Made by a program: the position numbers and the translations under genes. DNA of 64,000 nucleotides from Salvia splendens. Its lineage: Eukaryota; Streptophyta; Magnoliopsida; Lamiales; Lamiaceae. Positions within the stretch are counted from its first letter, which is position 1; each line of letters starts with the position of its first letter. Where the stretch lies: NCBI RefSeq assembly GCF_004379255.2, contig NC_056047.1:16072293-16136292 (forward strand), in the 5' to 3' direction. The notes beneath the pieces are model-generated. The model was given only the letters and a program-made list of their open reading frames with translations. It was not told the DNA's origin and searched no databases. Shown here piece by piece: positions 58,370-64,000 of this stretch.

Positions 58370-61260
58370 TATAAAAATAATGAATTGACATATAAAAATA
58401 ATGCAGAGTTTATATGAATTAATGAATGTACAAATATTTCATTTGTTATCTGTCAATTTAAAATAGAAATGACCATATTGCATTCAAAGATTAAAATAAT
58501 GTTGTCACATTGGCAAATAATGCAGACATCACCTCAAGTAATGAACAAACATATTTTCGATTTACTTTTTCCAAAATCTAAAACCGCACCACCAACATTC
58601 ACAATGTACTCATTCAGGTAATTCAAGGATATATGAAAATAATGAATTGACATATAAAAATAATGCAGAGTTTATATGAATTAATGAATATGCGAATATT
58701 ACATTTGTTAACTGGCAATTTAAAACAGAAATGACCATAATGCATTCACAGATTAAAATAATGTTGTCACATTGGCAAATAATGAAGACATCACATCAAG
58801 TAATGAACAAACGTATTTTCTATTTACTTTTTTTCAAAATCAGAATCCCCACCACCAACATTCACAATGTACTCATACAGGTAATTCAAGGATACAGGAA
58901 AATAATGCATTGACATATAAAAATAATGTAGAGTATATATGAATTAATGAATATACAAATATCACATTTGTCATCTGCCAATTTAAAACAGAAACGACCA
59001 TAATTCATTCAGAATCTGAAATAATGTTGTCTCATTGGCAAATAATGAAGCGTTTAAATAACGTAATGAACAAACAGTTTCTGAATTTACTCTTTCACAA
59101 TCTAAAATCCAACCAACAACATTCACAATGTACTCACACATTAACAATAATGGATTGAGATTCTAAAAACACAAATATTACACTTGTTATCTGACAAATT
59201 AAAAAAGATATGAGCAAACTGCATTTACATGTTAAAATAATGTAGTCACATTGGCAAATAACGTACAGTTTATATCAAGTAATGAACAAACAGATTTTAT
59301 AAACCATTTATCATAGCAGGGAATGCACATATACAGATTACACCAACTCCGCGACAACTTCAAACCATCAAAATACACATATAATGTCCATATCCATCAC
59401 AGTAATGAACACGCCAACATTGAATAATTTTATACAAATACAATCAACCAGCATACGACTAATGGATACAGTAGTTAAATTAATGCACACAATTATGCTA
59501 ATAATGTACAAATTATGTTGTGTTAGACTCTTCAAGCATGCCAAGAACTCTTCAAGCATGCCAACTTCTGCCACAACTCCCTTTTGCTGCGGTGTTAGAC
59601 TCTTCAAGCATGCCAAGAACTCGGCTGGTGTACGCCGGCAGTATAAATAGTCATCCTTCCTTCCCTTGTTCTTTTTATCGTCAGACTCGGTTTGCGCACT
59701 ACTTGTGGATGCATCCGCTAGTCGCTCCCGGAATTTTTGTGCAATTCCAACGGGGAGTAACTCATATACCGCATCCTCTATGTTCATTCGTAGTTGCTTG
59801 GTCCCTGTCAAGCAGCAGCAACTTGCATCATGAATTAGAAACATAATCCAAGGATATGGAAAATAATGCACTGAGATATGAAAATAATGCAGCGTTTACT
59901 TGAATTATTGAATATACAAATATCACATTTGTTATCTGCCAATTTATAACAGAAATGACCATAATGGTTTCACATATTAAAATAATGTTGTCACATTGGC
60001 AATTAATGAAGACATTACATCCAGTAATGAACAAACAACATTCATAATGTACTCATACGGGTAATTCAAGGATACAGGAAAATAATGCATTGACATATAA
60101 AAATAAAGCAGACTTTATATGAATTAATGAATATACAAATATCTCATTTGTTATCTGTCAATTTGAAACAGAAATGACCATAATGCAATCACAAATTAAA
60201 ATAATGTTGTCACATTGGCAAATAATGAAGACATTACATCAAGTAATGAACAAACAGATTTTCTATTTACTTTTTCCAAAATCTAAAACCCCACCACCAA
60301 CATTCACAATGTACTCATTCAGGTAATTCAAGGATATATGAAAATAATGAATTGACATATAAAAATAATGCAGAGTTTATATGAATTAATGAATGTACAA
60401 ATATTTCATTTGTTATCTGTCAATTTAAAACAGAAATGACCATATTGCATTCAAAGATTAAAATAATGTTGTCACATTGGCAAATAATGCAGACATCACC
60501 TCAAGTAATGAACAAACAGATTTTCGATTTACTTTTTCCAAAATCTAAAACCCCACCACCAACATTCACAATGTACTCATTCAGGTAATTCAAGGATTTA
60601 TGAAAATAATGAATTGACATATAAAAATAATGCAGAGTTTATATGAATTAATGAATATGCGAATATTACATTTGTTAATTGGCAATTTAAAACAGAAATG
60701 ACCATAATGCATTTACAGATTAAAATAATGTTGTCACATTGGCAAATAATGAAGACATCACATCAAGTAATGAACAAACGTATTTTCTATTTACTTTTTT
60801 CAAAATCAGAATCCCCACCACCAACATTCACAATGTACTCATACAGGTAATTCAAGGATATAGGAAAATAATGCATTGACATATAAAAATAATGTAGAGT
60901 ATATATGAATTAATGAATATACAAATATCACATTTGTCATCTGCGAATTTAAAACAGAAACGACCATAATTCATTCAGAATCTGAAATAATGTTGTCTCA
61001 TTGGCAAATAATGAAGCGTTTAAATAACGTAATGAGCAAACAGTTTCTGAATTTACTCTTTCACAATCTAAAATCCAACCAACAACATTCACAATGTACT
61101 CACACATTAACAATAATGGATTGAGATTCTAAAAACACAAATATTACACTTGTTATCTGACAAATTAAAAAAGATATGAGCAAACTGCATTTACATGTTA
61201 AAATACTATAGTCACATTGGCAAATAACGTACAGTTTATATCAAGTAATGAACAAACAGA
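58370..61260. repeat. tandem array of ~260-bp AT-rich units inside the MULE
   Basis: Units carry the ordered landmarks TTGACATATAAAAATAATG, CATTTGTTATCTG, AGAAATGACCATA, TTGTCACATTGGCAAATAATG and ACATTCACAATGTACTCA. The fourth landmark recurs near 58502, 58763, 59027, 59243, 59988, 60207, 60471, 60731, 60992 and 61208, i.e. about every 260 or 216 bases. The exon at 59521-59804 interrupts the array. Related single units lie at 53800-53980 and 56040-56570. Confidence 0.85.
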
Positions 61261-61484
61261 TTTTATAAACCATTTATCATAGCAGGGAATGCACATATAC
61301 AGATTACACCAACTCCGCGACAACTTCAAACCATCAAAATACACATATAATGTCCATATCCATCACAGTAATGAACACGCCAACATTGAATAATTTTATA
61401 CAAATACAATCAACCAGCATACGACTAATGGATACAGTAGTTAAATTAATGCACACAATTATGCAAATAATGTACAAATTATGT
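58441..61484. repeat. segmental duplication, offset 1,966 bp
   Basis: The block 58441-59518 recurs at 60408-61484 with very few differences, including the non-array segment from ACCAACTCCGCGACAACT to GTACAAATTATGTT. The sequence between the two, including the exon at 59521-59804, is not repeated after the second copy. Confidence 0.85.
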
Positions 61485-61601
61485 TTTTCTATGTGGGATT
61501 ACAAACCAAACATACAAAGCAATTCGAATTGAACCTACAGACAAAAGCTCACCCTCTGGCTGGGATTGCTGTGAATTGGTTGGTCGTCCTCTTTTTGTCA
61601 T
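59521..61601 (-). CDS. Ulp1-like gene of the MULE, 5' exons with an AT-hook-like start
   Basis: Exon 1 (61601..61553) encodes MTKRGRPTNSQQSQPEG, with an AT-hook-like RGRP. It splices in frame (G|GG) to an exon from 59804 encoding TKQLRMNIEDAVYELLPVG, a Ser/Asp/Lys-rich stretch (STSSAQTESDDKKNKGRK), and EFLACLKSLTPQQKGVVAEV, typical of the segment upstream of plant transposon Ulp1 domains. At 59525-59620 a short duplication repeats EFLACLKSLT, and the exon's end is unclear. The intron (61552..59805) holds tandem repeats. Downstream exons at 54468-56800 probably belong to the same gene, separated by the deleted FAR1 copy. A promoter would lie at 61602-62000, which also holds the right TIR. Confidence 0.6.
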
Positions 61602-61979
61602 TTTAAGATCTGCGAATGAATCCAACCAAACAAAAACGGAGATTGATTTTATTAACAAATACGTCGGATTGGTGGTAATCGGCTGAATGGTGGTGTGGGT
61701 GTTGTGTTACTGGCGAATCTTGAAGAAAGGGTTATTGAAACACGAAATTAACAATCGGAAAACCCTACCTCTTCTTAAAACTCGGTGGAGTATTGTTCAG
61801 AACAGAACCGAAGCTTGCAAATCGACTGTAAAACGGCTTGAATTTCAGTTTAACCGGCGAATACAATGGCGGTGGCGGCTAGGGTTTGCTAGTTGAATGG
61901 AATTTGAGAAGACGCTTTGGAGAGAGAAGCGGGAGTAAATACGGTTTCTGATGAATGAGGCGGTAGATGGAGGTATCCT

Positions 61980-62182
61980 GCTAAAATCGCGGCTCCTCAT
62001 TTTCTTCAGATTTTAGAACGTAAAATTACTAATTCACCCTCATAATGCACGAAATAAACGAAATAATGAACTACGGAATGTTTAAGTAGGACTTAAATCA
62101 GCGTCGTTCATCTAGCAGATCCAACGATCCAAATCAAATTGGAACTTAAATCTAAGCATAGAAAAGGACTTTAACATGACCC
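61980..62182 (-). repeat. right terminal inverted repeat of the MULE (approximate inner limit)
   Basis: Inverted counterpart of 50027-50230; it ends ...ACATGACCC before the (TA)n tract. The inner limit is estimated by eye. Confidence 0.5.
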
Positions 62183-62206
62183 TATATATATATATATATA
62201 TATATA
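62183..62206. repeat. (TA)12 microsatellite between two MULE-like elements
   Basis: Twelve uninterrupted TA dinucleotides. The left MULE end (50014-50026) also abuts (TA)6, so the MULE entered a TA repeat. A second terminal-repeat-like sequence begins at once on the right. Confidence 0.85.
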
Positions 62207-62745
62207 GGTATTTGATCAAAACAAAAATGGCCTTAAACCAAGAATTGCAGACCGTTTTATGTCCATTGGATTAGACAATCTAATCTTAAGATTAGATTAA
62301 ATAACGGCCATTATTTATAATCTAAAAAGGTTAATTAAGTAAATTACTTTATATAGTTAGTTATACTAATTCCTATAATTTTGCATCGTATTCTCTCCTC
62401 TAACTGCTCTCTAGTGTAGTGTATTAGCCCATAATTTATTCTTATCCAATACTCCGTCGAATTTGCATACCGTATTCCAATGAATGTAGTTATGCATAGT
62501 CTTAACATTTGAATGTAGTTATAGTTTCACCTTATTTTAACATATTGTTGTTATGACGCATAACATCAATTAGTATGACCCAAATGGTTGTCTATTATTC
62601 TACATAATTTTTGTGGATTGCTTGAAATCTATTCCACTTAAAAAATGCATGCTTGTTGTACTGTATTTGTTACACACCTAATTATTTTTGTGTCGATCGT
62701 ACTGTTGTTTAGGTAGTTCGTTTGGGTCCCAATAGTGTTAGGTAA

Positions 62746-63147
62746 TGATTTATGGTGTTATTCTTATTTTGACACATTGTTTACTATAAATGTTATGACC
62801 TACATATGCACTCTATTATGACTCAATATACGGGTTACTGTTTACAGCACCAGTTTTTGAAAAAACACTTCCAATAGGAAAACAATAAGATGGAATTGCT
62901 CTAAAAAAATTCATAATTTATAGGTGAAACAGTTTAACGTTGTGTTTGATTTATGGTGTTATTCTTATTATGACACATTGTTTACTATAAATGTTATGAC
63001 CTACATATGCACTCTATTATGACTCAATATATGGGTTACTGTTTACAGCACCAGTTTTCGAAAAAACACTTCCAATAGGAAAACAATAAGATGGAATTGC
63101 TCTCAAAAAATTCATAATTTATAGGTGAAACAATTTACGTTGTGTTT
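62746..63147. repeat. 201-bp tandem duplication
   Basis: Two near-identical copies start TGATTTATGGTGTTATTCTT at 62746 and 62947 and include TTTACAGCACCAGTTTT and CACTTCCAATAGGAAAAC. Confidence 0.85.
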
Positions 63148-63234
63148 GATATGCATGAGCTGTGTAAAACGCAATTCCAAAACAAGGGTAACAGTGTCAA
63201 CAAAGAAACGAACAAAATGAAAAACTTATTTAAC

Positions 63235-63633
63235 CTACGCAATATACATTTGCACCGATCCGTAGTTTGCTATCATGTGTTCTACGTTGATTTTGGTTTT
63301 CTTGTTTTCCTTCGCATAATGTTTATATGCCGCATCTTTATTCAGTAACGCATTATGATTAATTCCTGCCAACATAAACACACGGTTGTATTTAGCTCTT
63401 AAAAACTGTAGCACACCTTTGTTCTTTGTCGTTAGTCCACAATTCCATCGTCCCTCCCTTTCACCCATGTAGACTTCAAGGTGTCTAAGTAAATAAACAC
63501 CACTATCTTTTGCATTGTCTGTTGTTCTCCAACTCATCTTCATCCTCTGAATAGGCATGTTTATAACCGATTTGCATTGATTATGACAACCAATTCTTGA
63601 TAAATACTTACACAATTTAATCATTAAATACAT
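63235..63633 (-). pseudogene. Ulp1-like (C48) C-terminal exon of the second MULE-like element
   Basis: The frame contains VINMPIQRMKMSWRTTDNAK, then DSGVYLLRHLEVYMGEREG and WNCGLTTKNK, closely parallel to the 54468-54836 exon (GGIYVMRHKETYFGE, WECGLGPSG). The usual catalytic Cys (DCGVY) is Ser here (DSGVY). It ends at a stop at 63235. Upstream exons were not found within the remaining 370 bases, so it may be a fragment or an incomplete gene cut by the window edge. Confidence 0.65.
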
Positions 63634-64000
63634 ACCAACTGTACGGTAGCCAAAGGTATATTAAAATATAGTTAATTTTGGTCATTGTAAGCGTCGAATA
63701 TGTCATATGAGTATAATACAAATAGGTAAATGAACACCTTAGGGTCAGAATATGCGCTAATATAGGTCATAATAACATATAGTCAGGTTTGGTCCTGGTA
63801 ATCTTTTTATTTGTCATACGATTAAAATATAGCTTGCGTATAAAAGGCATTTTATTCGTCTTACGCGTATACTATAAACAGCTAAATGATCACTATTGTG
63901 TCATGATATGCGCCGAACGAAGTCATAATAACATAGGGTCAATCTTGGTCATGGTATGCTATTAATACGTCATATGATTAAATAATAATAATAATAATAT

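Larger units (their letters stand above)
50027..62182 (+). mobile_element. 12-kb Mutator-like element with FAR1-type transposase and convergent Ulp1-like gene
   Basis: The ends are a diverged inverted repeat: left GGATTGTGTTCAAATCCTTT, right (reverse complement) GGGTCATGTTAAAGTCCTTT; 17 of the first 22 positions agree. Weaker similarity continues inward for about 200 bp (GCATTAT...GGGTATAATTG against GCATTAT...GGGTGAATTAG). Both ends abut (TA)n (50014-50026 and 62183-62206), so the target duplication is hidden in the repeat. Inside are the FAR1/FHY3 transposase gene (+), the Ulp1-like gene (-), a deleted second FAR1 copy and tandem repeats. Two convergent genes recall MuDR. It sits in a CBL intron. 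Confidence 0.75.
62207..64000. mobile_element. left part of a second MULE-like element, truncated by the window edge
   Basis: It begins GGTATTTGATCAAAACAAAA with a following CCATTGGATTAGAC block, the look of a MULE terminal repeat. It contains a 201-bp tandem duplication (about 62746-63147) and an Ulp1-like C-terminal exon (63235-63633). The other end is outside the window, so the call is tentative. The window ends in (AAT)n. Confidence 0.45.

Noticed and set aside
59368..59520. Extension of the Ulp1-like exon (YIISIIVCINLTT...)
   Set aside because: This part is duplicated non-coding AT-rich sequence also found at 61330-61484; open frame by chance.
58370..61260. CRISPR-like or centromeric satellite array
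   Set aside because: Units are ~260 bp without conserved short repeats plus unique spacers, and the array is confined to a MULE in a gene-bearing plant region.

Overview
This is nuclear DNA from a flowering plant, most likely an asterid eudicot. The evidence is AT-rich intergenic DNA, GT-AG introns, plant-only families (AtGRP3-like glycine-rich protein, NHL/LEA_2 protein, gamma-type PI4-kinase, calcineurin B-like protein) and plant transposon lineages. The species cannot be named from the sequence alone. I see nine host protein genes, one tRNA gene, and a large load of transposable elements with readable boundaries.

Layout. 0-3.9 kb: a small MGNC-type protein gene (+) and a secreted GRP3-like gene (-). 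3.9-5.7 kb: a PIF/Harbinger element carrying only the Myb-like ORF1. 7.1-28.0 kb: a compact host block on the + strand: mitochondrial NDP kinase (NDPK3), an mRNA-export adaptor with a UAP56-binding motif (UIEF type), tRNA-Ala(CGC), UDP-glucose 4-epimerase (UGE), and a class-3 lipase whose last exon carries a one-base frame break. Between these lie a hAT-like element and a Stowaway MITE in NDPK3 intron 1, a 3.1-kb solo LTR with perfect target duplications, and a 3.8-kb Helitron-like element with an internal tRNA-derived SINE. From memory, Arabidopsis carries the same NDPK-UIEF-UGE-lipase/LEA gene order on chromosome 4, so this looks like an ancient collinear block.

29.6-34.9 kb: a young, nearly intact Ty1/copia element (-) with almost identical LTRs, next to the 3' end of an NHL/LEA_2 gene. 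36.9-39.8 kb: a PIF/Harbinger element with a broken transposase, then an internally deleted sibling of the 3.9-kb element. 40.0-42.3 kb: PI4-kinase gamma (-). 42.9-50.0 kb: the last five exons of a CBL4/CBL8-like calcium sensor (-). A decayed copia element (43.8-49.7 kb) lies in one of its introns, starting 12 bp inside the splice donor.

50.0-62.2 kb: a roughly 12-kb Mutator-like element (MULE) inserted in a (TA)n tract of the next upstream CBL intron. It has diverged terminal inverted repeats, an intact 742-aa FAR1/FHY3-type transposase gene (+) and, convergent to it, a multi-exon Ulp1-like (C48) gene whose catalytic Cys and His positions look substituted. Inside it are an internally deleted second FAR1 copy, a roughly 260-bp tandem repeat array and a 1.97-kb segmental duplication. 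62.2-64.0 kb: the start of a second MULE-like element with another Ulp1-type fragment. The CBL 5' exons, if they exist, lie beyond the right edge. The most unusual system here is the MULE pairing an intact FAR1-type transposase with an apparently catalytically dead Ulp1-like protein.
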